NCBI RefSeq assembly: GCF_001280845.1
Contig: NZ_LGHP01000002.1
Location: 899,439 to 963,438 of the forward strand
DNA: 64,000 nt
Reading direction: 5' to 3'
Source of the DNA: Bacillus sp. FJAT-28004
GTDB lineage: Bacteria; Bacillota; Bacilli; Paenibacillales; Paenibacillaceae
How positions within the stretch are numbered: the first letter of the stretch is position 1; every line of letters begins with the position of its first letter. A program made the translations under genes and the position numbers. The notes beneath the pieces are model-generated. The model did not search any database, was not told the origin of the DNA, and saw only the letters and a program-made list of their open reading frames with translations. Positions 44,439 to 53,101 of this stretch are shown here, piece by piece.

Positions 44439-45200
44439 ATGTTTGAATTACAAAATACCGTTTCAGTCGTAATCGGAGGCAATGGCGTGTTAGGCAGTGC
44501 CATGTCTGCCGCGCTTGCGGAAGCAGGATCAAAAGTGGCGGTCGTCGGCAGGGACATGGAAAAAGCTCGGCTCGTTTGTGAGCAGATCGAACGGAATGGC
44601 GGAATAGCGATTCCTTTGAAGGCGGACGCGACTAAAAAAGAGGAACTGCAGTCGGTTTTGAATGAAGTGCTTGAATGGGGCGGCCGTGTGGATACGCTTG
44701 TTAATGCCTCGGGGACAAATAGCGCGACACCGTTTTTTGATCTCGAAATGGAGGAATGGGACCGGATTATGGATGTTAACCTCAAAAGCGTAGTTTTGGC
44801 CAGCCAGGTTTTTGGTAAAAGGATGATCGAGCAGGGGGATGGCGGCTCCATAATCAATATTTCTTCCGTATCCTCTTCACCGCCGCTGTCTCGGGTATTT
44901 ACTTACTCGGTATCGAAAGCTGGGGTAAATAGCGTAACTCAATATTTGGCCAGGGAGTTCGCTCCGAGCAAGGTAAGGGTTAACGCGATCATTCCCGGAT
45001 TCTTCCCGGCAGAACAAAACAAAAAAATCTTATCACCGGACAGAGTGGAATCGATTATGAAGCATACGCCAATGAACCGCTTCGGAGATCCGGAGGAACT
45101 TAAGGGAACCATTGTTTACTTGGCCTCATCAAAAGCATCATCATTTGTCACCGGAGCGATGATCCGGGTTGACGGAGGATTTGGAGCGATGACAATATGA
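44439..45200 (+). CDS. SDR family oxidoreductase, probable D-mannonate oxidoreductase
   Basis: Classical short-chain dehydrogenase, 253 aa. The cofactor loop is VVIGGNGVLGSAMS, the NAG-type motif NASGTN, the catalytic Ser in ISSVSSSPPLS, Tyr and Lys in YSVSKAG. The segment IIPGFFPAEQNKKILSPDR and the end SSFVTGAMIRVDGGF resemble the Bacillus YjmF/UxuB type, which interconverts D-fructuronate and D-mannonate, rather than generic SDRs. Gluconate 5-dehydrogenase is the main alternative. It is the first gene of the operon and overlaps the next gene by four bases. Confidence 0.78.
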   Translation: MFELQNTVSVVIGGNGVLGSAMSAALAEAGSKVAVVGRDMEKARLVCEQIERNGGIAIPLKADATKKEELQSVLNEVLEWGGRVDTLVNASGTNSATPFFDLEMEEWDRIMDVNLKSVVLASQVFGKRMIEQGDGGSIINISSVSSSPPLSRVFTYSVSKAGVNSVTQYLAREFAPSKVRVNAIIPGFFPAEQNKKILSPDRVESIMKHTPMNRFGDPEELKGTIVYLASSKASSFVTGAMIRVDGGFGAMTI

Positions 45201-46474
45201 GTGATTTACTTCGAAGTTTAGTTGAAAATACACCTATTCCGAAGCTGGTAAAAATTCGTCAGTCGTTTGATGACACCATACTTGAAGATCCCATAGGAGA
45301 ACTGATTGGGCGGTTGCGTACTGCCGATTCGATGACTGGGATTACTGCAGGACAAAGGGTTGCGGTTGCCGTAGGCAGCCGGGGAATTTCGCGAATCGAT
45401 GAGCTCACAAAGACCGTTATTGACGAATTAAAGAGAATCGGCGCCGAGCCTTTCATTGTGCCATGTATGGGAAGTCATGGGGGAGCGACAGCAGAAGGGC
45501 AAACGGAGGTGCTTGCCCATCTCGGCATCGATGAGACGCGTATGGGTTGTCCGGTCCGTTCATCGATGGAGGTCGTAGAGCTTGATCGCCTGCCGAACGG
45601 CTTGCCGATTTACTGTGACAAAATCGCCGCTACGGAGTCGGATGCCATCATCGTCATTAACCGCATAAAACCGCATACGGCTTTTCGAGGGGCGATTGAA
45701 AGCGGCATGTTTAAAATGATCTCGATCGGACTGGGGAAGCAAAAAGGAGCAGAGGCTTGCCATCAGTTGGGCTTCAAGTATATGGCTGAGAATGTACCGG
45801 CAATGGCTCGTGTGATGATCGAGAAGCTTCCGATCCGGTTTGGGGTAGCGGTCGTGGAAAACGCGTATGACCAAATCTGCCGGATTGAGGTTCTCGGAAC
45901 GGATACGATGGAGGAACGTGAGAAGGAGCTGCTAATCGAAGCGAAGAGCCGACTCCCGCAAATCCTTTTCAATGATCTGGACGTTCTTGTTATTGATTAC
46001 ATCGGAAAAAATATTAGCGGTGACGGAGCGGATCCGAATATCACGGGCAGGTATCCGACGCCTTATGCGCACGGGGGACCTGAGGTGAACAAGATGGTTG
46101 TTCTCGACCTGACGCCAGAGTCCCAGGGCAATGCAAACGGAGTGGGCACAGCCGATTTCACGACAAGCAGACTAGTTAGCAAGACGGATTGGCCAGCGAC
46201 TTATGCCAATGGACTAACCTCTACGGTCTGTGCGCCGACGAAACAAGCGACAACGCTTGAGAATGATCGCGATGCCATTAAGGCAGCGATCAAAACCTGC
46301 AACATTTTGGATTACACACAGTGCAAGCTGGTTCGTATTCGGGATACGCTGCATCTTGGAACGATTGAAATTTCCGAATCACTGCTTGAGGAAGCCAAAA
46401 GAAATCCGCGCATCGAGATTTTGGAAGGGCCTTACGAGTGGAAGTTCGACGAGGAAGGATTTTTGCCAAAATGA
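45197..46474 (+). CDS. LarA-superfamily nickel-pincer enzyme, probable D-gluconate/D-mannonate 2-epimerase
   Basis: A 425-aa lactate racemase homologue (DUF2088). Members use the nickel-pincer nucleotide to racemise or epimerise 2-hydroxyacids by hydride transfer; some characterised members are D-gluconate 2-epimerases. Candidate active-site residues are His94 (PCMGSHGG), His160 (NRIKPHTAFRG), Lys173 (SGMFKM) and His189 (EACHQLG). The 16-residue spacing of Lys173 and His189 equals that of the cofactor lysine and nickel-ligand histidine in LarA (184 and 200). Context points to gluconate/mannonate as substrate: mannonate dehydrogenase before it, gluconokinase after it, both with 4-bp overlaps, and the cofactor genes in the same operon. 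The substrate is inferred. Confidence 0.83.
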   Translation: MSDLLRSLVENTPIPKLVKIRQSFDDTILEDPIGELIGRLRTADSMTGITAGQRVAVAVGSRGISRIDELTKTVIDELKRIGAEPFIVPCMGSHGGATAEGQTEVLAHLGIDETRMGCPVRSSMEVVELDRLPNGLPIYCDKIAATESDAIIVINRIKPHTAFRGAIESGMFKMISIGLGKQKGAEACHQLGFKYMAENVPAMARVMIEKLPIRFGVAVVENAYDQICRIEVLGTDTMEEREKELLIEAKSRLPQILFNDLDVLVIDYIGKNISGDGADPNITGRYPTPYAHGGPEVNKMVVLDLTPESQGNANGVGTADFTTSRLVSKTDWPATYANGLTSTVCAPTKQATTLENDRDAIKAAIKTCNILDYTQCKLVRIRDTLHLGTIEISESLLEEAKRNPRIEILEGPYEWKFDEEGFLPK

Positions 46475-47985
46475 GTGCGGATGCCAAAATAGTCATAGCC
46501 ATTGATATCGGAACGACGAGCACGAAGACGTTGGCCGTCGACCTGACAGGACAGATCCTTGGAAGCCACTCGATTGAGTATCCGCTGCACACGCCGAAGC
46601 AAGGGTATGCCGAACAGGATCCCGATGTCATCTGCGAGGCTGTAATTGATAGCGTTGGTCATGTTATGAAGAAAGGCAGTTTTCAGACTGGGGAAATACG
46701 GTGTGTTGCCTTTAGCTCGGCCAATCACAGCTTGATACTGCTTGATGCGAACGGACTTCCGCTCACACCCAGCATCACCTGGGCGGATTTGCGCAGCGCA
46801 GCCCAGGCCGAGCGGTTGCTGAATGACGGAACGGGATTATCGGTCTATTCGCGGACGGGCACGCCGATCCACCCGATGTCACCGCTCGTCAAGCTGATCT
46901 GGATGAGGGAGGAAAGGCCGGATCTATTTCATTCCGCGCATCATTTCGTCGGAATAAAGGAATATATTTTGAATAAGTTATTTGGAATTATGATGATGGA
47001 CCATTCGATAGCAAGCGCTACCGGTTTATTTAATCTCGAGACGTTAACATGGGATAAGGAAGCATTAATTCTGGCAGGCATTCGTGAGGATCAATTGCCC
47101 AAGCTTGTTCCTTCGACGGAGCGAATCGATGGGCTGAACAGGGAAGCGGCAGAACGGATGGGACTTGGTACGGACACGCCATTCATTCTCGGGGCGCAGG
47201 ACGGAGTATTAGCCAATCTTGGAATTGGTGCGGTGGAGGAAGGTGTGCTGGCAGTGACGATTGGCACAAGCGGGGCTGTACGGACGACCGTAAAACGGCC
47301 TACCTTCGATGCGGATGGGAAACTGTTCTGCTACGCTTTGACGAAAGATCATTGGTTTGTCGGCGGACCTTCCAACAACGGTGCTATCGTAGCCAGGTGG
47401 ATCTCGGATCGCCTCTACCCTGGGAAATCGATTGATGAGGTGCTCCCTTTAGCCGCTGCTGTGCCTCCGGGATCCAACGGCCTGCTTTTTCTACCTCTCT
47501 TATCGGGAGAAAGGGCTCCTTTCTGGGATGCCCAGGCCAAAGGTGTCATGTTCGGATTGACGCTTGCGCATAGGGAGACGGATATGCTTCGCGCTGCAAT
47601 GGAAGGCGTTCTGTTTCAGATTACCGCAATCGTTTCCTTAATGAAGCAGGCAGGTGAAAAGCCTAAAGAGGTCAGGGCATCCGGAGGTTTTGCACGTTCT
47701 GCCTTATGGTGCCAAATGATGGCCGACATGCTGGGCGTGCCCGTACGGGTACCCGAGTCAGTAGAAAGCTCAGGACTCGGAGCCGCTCAGCTTGGATTAT
47801 ACGCTATGGATGGCTGCCGCGGCCCGCTGCTGAGGTGGAAGGAGCAGAAAGGCAGCTTCTTTGAACCCGATATGAGCAATCATAAGCATTATCAAAAAAT
47901 ACTTCCACTATATTTAAGCATATACGATCGATTGAAAGAGCCTATGAGGGAAATATCGAAACTGCAGCATATGTCGGTTGGATGA
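46471..47985 (+). CDS. gntK: Gluconokinase (FGGY family)
   Basis: Phosphorylates D-gluconate to 6-phosphogluconate, 504 aa. ATG 46471 overlaps the upstream stop (ATGA); GAGGAAGGA lies about 11 bases before it. Domain I starts VIAIDIGTTSTKTLAVDLTG; HTPKQGYAEQDPDVICEAV and SSANHSLILLD, then SITWADLRS, are close to Bacillus GntK and unlike glycerol or xylulose kinases. Domain II has ASGGFARSALWCQMMADMLG (FGGY signature and adenosine site). The stop overlaps the next reading region. Its product is the substrate of Gnd, encoded 3.7 kb downstream behind the same operator. Confidence 0.88.
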   Translation: MSADAKIVIAIDIGTTSTKTLAVDLTGQILGSHSIEYPLHTPKQGYAEQDPDVICEAVIDSVGHVMKKGSFQTGEIRCVAFSSANHSLILLDANGLPLTPSITWADLRSAAQAERLLNDGTGLSVYSRTGTPIHPMSPLVKLIWMREERPDLFHSAHHFVGIKEYILNKLFGIMMMDHSIASATGLFNLETLTWDKEALILAGIREDQLPKLVPSTERIDGLNREAAERMGLGTDTPFILGAQDGVLANLGIGAVEEGVLAVTIGTSGAVRTTVKRPTFDADGKLFCYALTKDHWFVGGPSNNGAIVARWISDRLYPGKSIDEVLPLAAAVPPGSNGLLFLPLLSGERAPFWDAQAKGVMFGLTLAHRETDMLRAAMEGVLFQITAIVSLMKQAGEKPKEVRASGGFARSALWCQMMADMLGVPVRVPESVESSGLGAAQLGLYAMDGCRGPLLRWKEQKGSFFEPDMSNHKHYQKILPLYLSIYDRLKEPMREISKLQHMSVG

Positions 47986-48011
47986 ATTTAACGGAAGGCG
48001 GTGTCAATAGT

Positions 48012-48827
48012 ATGCATGATAAATACAGCAAGCTGCAGGCGATTCTAACGGAAATGGAATCGGTTGTGGTGGCGTTCTCCGGAGGCGTTGACAGTACCTT
48101 TCTTCTGGATGCCGCAATAAAAACACTGGGAAGCGAGCGGGTCTTGGCGGTTACGGCCGACTCAGAAACCTATCCGACGGAAGAGCTTGAGGAAGCGATC
48201 CGGCTGGCGAAGAGCATTGGCGCGACTCATAAGGTAATCGAAACGTCTGAATTAAGTATTCCTGGCTACAAAGAGAATAATGCAAACCGTTGTTATTTTT
48301 GCAAAAAGAGTTTATTCGAGCATATCGAGCCGTTCATCGAGGACGGAGCTTACCGCCATATTGTCTACGGGCTCATTGCGGATGACATGAATGAGCATAG
48401 GCCTGGGGTTCAAGCGGCGAAAGAACGAGGTGTGCGGGGACCTTTGCAGGAAGCCGGACTTTATAAGGAAGAGATCCGTGATCTCTCCCGTGAGCACGGA
48501 CTGCCCACTTGGGATAAGCCGTCATTCGCTTGTCTTTCCTCTCGGATTGCCTACGGCGAGACGATTACGATCGAGAAGCTTGGACGTGTCGGAGAAGCTG
48601 AACGCTATATTCGTTCACTAGGTTTTGGGCAAGTAAGGGTCAGGAGTCATGGCGATATCGCACGAATCGAAGTGGAACCGAGGGCAATGGAGCTGCTCAT
48701 TAGCCACGCCTCCATCATTTCAGAGCGATTGAAAGAGCTTGGATTTATCTACGTTGCGATGGATCTTTCCGGTTACCGCAGCGGAAGTATGAATAAAGTG
48801 CTTGAACTTGGGGGCTCGGCGATATGA
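48012..48827 (+). CDS. larE: Nickel-pincer cofactor sulfur transferase LarE, three-cysteine type
   Basis: ATP-dependent enzyme of the PP-loop family that converts the two carboxylates of the LarB product to thiocarboxylates, 271 aa. The PP-loop is SGGVDS (residues 23-28). Three cysteines stand out: Cys94 and Cys97 in NRCYFCKKS and Cys174 in SFACLSSRIAYG. Lactobacillus LarE has only the last, which it sacrifices; a three-Cys set is the form expected to hold a [4Fe-4S] cluster and to turn over catalytically. ATG 48012 is preferred (AAGGCGGTG upstream); ATG 47982 overlaps the kinase stop. It overlaps larB by four bases. Confidence 0.9.
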   Translation: MHDKYSKLQAILTEMESVVVAFSGGVDSTFLLDAAIKTLGSERVLAVTADSETYPTEELEEAIRLAKSIGATHKVIETSELSIPGYKENNANRCYFCKKSLFEHIEPFIEDGAYRHIVYGLIADDMNEHRPGVQAAKERGVRGPLQEAGLYKEEIRDLSREHGLPTWDKPSFACLSSRIAYGETITIEKLGRVGEAERYIRSLGFGQVRVRSHGDIARIEVEPRAMELLISHASIISERLKELGFIYVAMDLSGYRSGSMNKVLELGGSAI

Positions 48828-49498
48828 ATGAGTTTGAGGATCTTGGATTTTGTAAGCTGGATGTGGGTCGCAACGAGCGGACGGGACATCCGGAAGTCGT
48901 TTTTGGACAGGGAAAGACCGTGGATCAGGTTGAAACCATTTTCTCAAGGCTTGTGGAAAATCATGGAAGGGCACTTGTCACCCGGGCAACGGCCGAGATG
49001 GCGGATCGAGTGATCGCAAGGCACCCTGAGGCTCGTTATGATAGTGGATCTCGACTTATCTCGCTGGGTCAATCCGCGCGCAAGCTCCCTGGAAAAGTGG
49101 CGGTTCTGACCGGAGGGACTTCGGATATACCGGTGGCGGAGGAAGCGGCAGGGACAGCGGAATGGATGGGCTGCGAGGTTGATCGTATCTTTGACGTCGG
49201 AGTAGCGGGAATCGATCGGCTTCTTAGCCAAAAGGAACGCATCCGGGAAGCGTCTGTTGTGATTGGGGTTGCCGGTATGGAGGGCGCCTTAGTCAGCGTT
49301 GTCGGAGGACTCGTCCGCAGGCCGGTTATAGCGGTACCTACTTCTATCGGTTATGGCGCTAATCTTCAAGGGATTACAACGCTTCTTGCCATGATGACCT
49401 CCTGCGCAGCCGGCGTGACCGTCGTCAATATCGATAATGGCTTCGGGGCAGGGTTTCAAGCAGCAATGATCTTACAATTGGTAGCGGAGGGCACTTAG
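48824..49498 (+). CDS. larB: Nickel-pincer cofactor biosynthesis protein LarB
   Basis: Carboxylates and hydrolyses nicotinic acid adenine dinucleotide to pyridinium-3,5-biscarboxylate mononucleotide, the first step of the cofactor pathway. The protein is 224 aa. The N-terminal part is LDVGRNERTGHPEVVFGQGK. The C-terminal PurE-like domain has VAVLTGGTSDIPVAEEAAGT and GMEGALVSVVGGLV, with IAVPTSIGYGANLQGITTLL near the end. Start ATG overlaps the larE stop and the gene ends one base before larC, so the three are translationally coupled. Confidence 0.94.
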   Translation: MNEFEDLGFCKLDVGRNERTGHPEVVFGQGKTVDQVETIFSRLVENHGRALVTRATAEMADRVIARHPEARYDSGSRLISLGQSARKLPGKVAVLTGGTSDIPVAEEAAGTAEWMGCEVDRIFDVGVAGIDRLLSQKERIREASVVIGVAGMEGALVSVVGGLVRRPVIAVPTSIGYGANLQGITTLLAMMTSCAAGVTVVNIDNGFGAGFQAAMILQLVAEGT

Positions 49499-49499
49499 A

Positions 49500-50894
49500 A
49501 TGAGAACTGTCTATTTGGATTGTATTTCAGGCATCGCAGGGGATATGACACTTTCCGCACTCGTGGACCTGGGCGCAGACGAGGAGTATATTGTCAGCCA
49601 TTTATCGAAACTTCCGATCGATCCTTTCACGATGGAATTCGTAAAGGTGGACCGAAGAGGCATAACCGCGAAATGGTTGAAGCTAAGCTTCGATCACAGT
49701 GAGCATAACGGCGGACACGATCATCACCATCATTCGCATGATCACGCACATGCTCACACACATGACCATCATCATGAGCATTCGCATGATCATTCACACG
49801 ATCACCATCATGAGCATTCGCATGCACACGCACATGATCACCATCATGAGCATTCACATGATCACGCACATGACCATCATCATGAGCATTCGCACGATCA
49901 TTCACACGACCATCACCATCATGAGCATTCACATGAGCACAGAAAAGCATCTGACATCATAAGAATGATCGAGATTTCAACGCTGCCGGATCGAGTGAAA
50001 GAGAGAAGTCTGTCCATCTTTCGCTTAATCGCTGAAGCGGAAGGCAAGATCCATGGCATGGACCCAGCCGATGTTCACTTTCACGAAGTGGGAGCGATGG
50101 ACTCCATTTTGGACGTTATTGGCGTTTGCCTTGCACTGGAGAGCTTGGATGCTGGCAAAATTATTGTCTCTCCTGTACCAACGGGAACGGGCAGGCTGCG
50201 TATGGCCCACGGCTTATATCCGATCCCTGCTCCCGCTACGGCAGAGCTGCTGCGAGGCGTACCATTATCTGAGTTCACGGCTAAAGGGGAATTGACAACG
50301 CCGACAGGTGCTGGGATCGTCAAAGCGCTGGCCTCAGGTTTTGGTCCATTGCCCGCAGGAACGATTGACCGAATCGGATATGGCGCAGGTACAAAAAATT
50401 TCGACCATCCGAACGTTGTCAGAGCTGTTTTATATCAACAGGAGCAAGAGAAAAATTTCAACGAGACGATTGTCGTACTCGAAGCGCAGGTAGATGATTC
50501 AACGGGGGAGACACTTGGTTTTGCCATGGAAAGGCTGTTCGAAGCCGGAGCTCTCGATGTTTACCATACTCCTGTCTATATGAAAAAAAATCGTCCAGGC
50601 GTCCTTGTCACTGTTCTATGCCATCCGGCAAACAGCTCGCGGTGCGAGGAGACGATGCTTGCAGAAACATCGACTTTCGGCGTACGCAGGAGCGAATGGC
50701 AGCGTAGGGCGCTTGCTCGCCAGTGGATTCAGGTGGAAACTCCTTTCGGATCGGTGAGAGTGAAGCAGGCTCTAGATGGAGAAAAAATCATTCGCCAATC
50801 GCCGGAATATGAGGATGCGGCCCAAGCCGCTAGAACGTACGGCATTCCTCTCGAAACCGTCTACAGCGAAGTCTATAAACTGCTCAGAGAATAG
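49500..50894 (+). CDS. larC: Nickel-pincer cofactor nickel insertase LarC, with long His-rich insert
   Basis: CTP-dependent cyclometallase that inserts nickel into the pincer ligand, 464 aa. It opens with the family motif YLDCISGIAGDMTLSALVDL. Residues 66-147 are a His-rich tract with about 47 histidines in 82 residues, built from repeats like HDHHHEHSHDH, followed by the conserved ADVHFHEVGAMDSILDVIG, ELTTPTGAGIVKAL and YGAGTKNFDHPN. The C-terminal half (EAQVDDSTGETLGFAMERLF) is in the same frame, so this is one continuous protein. In Lactobacillus plantarum larC is split and needs a programmed frameshift. The His tract probably stores or delivers nickel. GGAGGG precedes the ATG. Confidence 0.94.
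   Translation: MRTVYLDCISGIAGDMTLSALVDLGADEEYIVSHLSKLPIDPFTMEFVKVDRRGITAKWLKLSFDHSEHNGGHDHHHHSHDHAHAHTHDHHHEHSHDHSHDHHHEHSHAHAHDHHHEHSHDHAHDHHHEHSHDHSHDHHHHEHSHEHRKASDIIRMIEISTLPDRVKERSLSIFRLIAEAEGKIHGMDPADVHFHEVGAMDSILDVIGVCLALESLDAGKIIVSPVPTGTGRLRMAHGLYPIPAPATAELLRGVPLSEFTAKGELTTPTGAGIVKALASGFGPLPAGTIDRIGYGAGTKNFDHPNVVRAVLYQQEQEKNFNETIVVLEAQVDDSTGETLGFAMERLFEAGALDVYHTPVYMKKNRPGVLVTVLCHPANSSRCEETMLAETSTFGVRRSEWQRRALARQWIQVETPFGSVRVKQALDGEKIIRQSPEYEDAAQAARTYGIPLETVYSEVYKLLRE
49695..49940 (+). repeat. Tandem DNA repeat encoding the LarC histidine tract
   Basis: Variants of a unit built from CATGATCACCATCATGAGCA recur at about 24-60-base spacing. Third-position differences (CAT or CAC, GAT or GAC) show that units have drifted while the His/Asp/Glu/Ser pattern is kept. 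The tract can be expected to vary in length between strains. Confidence 0.85.
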
Positions 50895-50908
50895 GAGTAG
50901 GGAAACTA

Positions 50909-51568
50909 GTGGAGTTAATAGGTTTGTTAGCATTGTCTATATTGCTGGGTCTGCGCCATGGCATAGATTTGGACCATGTGGCAGCTTTAGCTGATATAAC
51001 GGGAGGCAGCTCGGGCTCGAAAAAAGAGAGGATGAAGCTGTCTCTGTGGTACGCGGGCGGGCATGAAGCGGTCGTTTTCGTTCTTGGCTGCAGTATACTT
51101 GTATTTGCTTGGAGTGTACCGATTTGGGCCGATCAATGGATGGGCAAGGCAGTAGGCATAACCTTGATCTTTATGGCCATCCTTATTTTGATTGGAAGAA
51201 GAAATGGGAACGGTGCCTATTGGAGCCGCGGCATCGCTATATTTCAGAAGCTTAGGCGGAGAAACGGCGAGCCGTTTACTTTTACGCGTCGGAATGTATT
51301 TACAGTCGGAGTCATCCATGGTATCGGTGCGGAAACGCCGACACAGCTTCTTTTGTTCACCACGGTCGCCGGAGTAGCCGCAACGAACCACGGTATGCTT
51401 GCGGTAGCCGCGTTTAGCATTGGATTACTACTCTCTCACGCAATCATAGCGATTGTCAGCATTTGGTTTCATGATCTTGCCAAAAAAGTTCGTCCGCTGC
51501 TTCCAGTTACGATGTATGCCGCTTGTTTATTCAGTTTTGTTCTTGGAGTAAGCTATTTGCTGGAGTAA
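50909..51568 (+). CDS. High-affinity nickel permease-like membrane protein
   Basis: A 219-aa membrane protein with about six hydrophobic segments. Near the N-terminus it has RHGIDLDHVAALADITGG; His17 and Asp22-His23 form the HX4DH signature of NiCoT/HupE-UreH-type nickel and cobalt transporters. A second histidine-bearing motif is YAGGHEAVVFVLG, and VIHGIGAETPTQLLLF is a third conserved polar segment. The start is GTG, about six bases after GGAGTAGGG. It is the last gene of the larE-B-C operon, which fits supply of nickel for the LarC reaction. Cobalt cannot be excluded from sequence. Confidence 0.87.
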   Translation: MELIGLLALSILLGLRHGIDLDHVAALADITGGSSGSKKERMKLSLWYAGGHEAVVFVLGCSILVFAWSVPIWADQWMGKAVGITLIFMAILILIGRRNGNGAYWSRGIAIFQKLRRRNGEPFTFTRRNVFTVGVIHGIGAETPTQLLLFTTVAGVAATNHGMLAVAAFSIGLLLSHAIIAIVSIWFHDLAKKVRPLLPVTMYAACLFSFVLGVSYLLE

Positions 51569-51581
51569 TTGCGGTCTTTTT

Positions 51582-51595
51582 TAACAACGTTGTTA
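51582..51595 (+). promoter_or_regulatory. Second LacI-type operator, upstream of gnd
   Basis: TAACAACGTTGTTA, identical to the palindrome at 44399-44412, lies 14 bases after the permease stop and about 80 bases before gnd. A small stem GGATG-CCTGG-CATCC follows at 51602-51616. A promoter is probable (TTGCGG at 51569 as a weak -35) but not clear. Confidence 0.78.
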
Positions 51596-51674
51596 TTGAT
51601 AGGATGCCTGGCATCCTTCTCTATATAAGCAATAAAGAGATTGAAGCATATTTGAATAAAGGGAGAGAAAGTAT

Positions 51675-53084
51675 GTGAATAGAAAACAGATTGGTGTCAT
51701 TGGCCTTGCTGTCATGGGGAAAAATTTAGCATTAAATTTGGAGAGCCGTGGATTTGAGGTTGCCGTCTTTAATCGATCTTATGAAAAAACAAAAGAGTTA
51801 CTTGCAGAAGCTGACGGCCGAAAGCTATACGGATATGAATCTTTAGGGGACTTTGTCGCTTCGCTTGCGCTGCCAAGGAAAATTCTGTTGATGGTTAAAG
51901 CCGGGAATGCGACTGACGATACGATTAAACAGCTCCTTCCATTCCTGGGTAAAGAAGATATTATTATTGACGGCGGCAATTCGTACTTTGTTGATACACA
52001 GCGGAGAACGAAGGAGCTGGAGGCGCTAGGCATTCGTTTTATCGGTTCAGGCGTATCCGGCGGGGAGCAGGGCGCGTTGGAGGGACCCGCGATTATGCCG
52101 GGCGGAACCAAGGAGGCTTATGCACATGTTGAGCCATATTTGACCGCTATTTCTGCCAAAGTCGAGGGCGTGCCTTGCTGTACGTATATCGGGCCGGACG
52201 GAGCGGGTCATTATGTCAAGATGGTACACAATGGTATCGAATATGGAGACATGCAGCTGATTTGCGAATCTTATCATCTGCTAAAAGAAGTCATCGGTGC
52301 GGAGCCGGAGGAACTCCATCAAATTTTCAAGAAATGGAACGAAGGGGAACTGAACAGCTACCTGATTGAGATCACGCAGGATATATTCACCAAGATCGAT
52401 CCGGAAACGGGTAAAAGAGTGGTTGATATTATCAAGGATTCTGCCGGGCAGAAGGGCACAGGAAAATGGACCTCGCAAAATGCCCTTGATCTCGGCGTTC
52501 CATTGCCTGTCATCACGGAATCTGTTTTCATGCGTTATTTATCATCTCTGGGAGAAGAGCGTAAGAGAGCCTCGGCGATGTTTGACAAGCCTGTTGTATC
52601 GAAATATAGCGGAAACCGGGATGATTTCATTGAGCTGGTGCGGAAAGCGCTGTATGCAAGCAAAATATGCTCCTATGCACAAGGTTTTGCTCAAATGAAA
52701 ATGGCTTCCGATACTTATCAATGGGACCTGAATTGCGGTAGCATTGCCATGATATTCCGTGGAGGTTGTATTATCCGTGCGCAATTCCTTCAAAACATCA
52801 AGGATGCCTTTGATAACGATGCGAATCTTCCTAATCTGCTCGTAGACAGCTATTTTAAAAATATTGTGAATGATTATCAGCAAGCATGGCGGGAAGTGGT
52901 TGCAGCTGCAGCGCTGAATGGCATCCCTGTACCGGCATTCGCTTCGGCATTATCTTACTTTGACGCGTACCGTACTGAGCATCTCCCGGCAAATCTGCTT
53001 CAAGCTCAGCGCGATTATTTCGGAGCACATACGTTTGAGCGTATTGATAAAGACGGCAGTTATCACTATCAATGGAATAACTAA
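51675..53084 (+). CDS. gnd: 6-Phosphogluconate dehydrogenase, decarboxylating
   Basis: Oxidises 6-phosphogluconate to ribulose 5-phosphate and CO2, 469 aa, full length. The start is GTG (ATG two bases earlier reads straight into TGA), with GGGAGAG upstream. Rossmann motif [20 protein letters not shown]; family signature [19 protein letters not shown]; catalytic Lys in [21 protein letters not shown]-terminal [16 protein letters not shown]. It is preceded by the same operator as the gluconokinase operon. This links it to gluconate use rather than to the oxidative pentose phosphate pathway alone. Bacilli often carry a second gnd-type gene (gntZ) for this purpose. Confidence 0.94.
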   Translation: MNRKQIGVIGLAVMGKNLALNLESRGFEVAVFNRSYEKTKELLAEADGRKLYGYESLGDFVASLALPRKILLMVKAGNATDDTIKQLLPFLGKEDIIIDGGNSYFVDTQRRTKELEALGIRFIGSGVSGGEQGALEGPAIMPGGTKEAYAHVEPYLTAISAKVEGVPCCTYIGPDGAGHYVKMVHNGIEYGDMQLICESYHLLKEVIGAEPEELHQIFKKWNEGELNSYLIEITQDIFTKIDPETGKRVVDIIKDSAGQKGTGKWTSQNALDLGVPLPVITESVFMRYLSSLGEERKRASAMFDKPVVSKYSGNRDDFIELVRKALYASKICSYAQGFAQMKMASDTYQWDLNCGSIAMIFRGGCIIRAQFLQNIKDAFDNDANLPNLLVDSYFKNIVNDYQQAWREVVAAAALNGIPVPAFASALSYFDAYRTEHLPANLLQAQRDYFGAHTFERIDKDGSYHYQWNN

Positions 53085-53101
53085 GAAAAGGGGAAATGAA
53101 A

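Noticed and set aside
49627-49950. Long open frames on the other strand and in another frame across the LarC histidine tract
   Set aside because: They arise because the repeat CATGATCACCATCAT lacks stops in several frames; they have no start signal and consist of the repeat itself.
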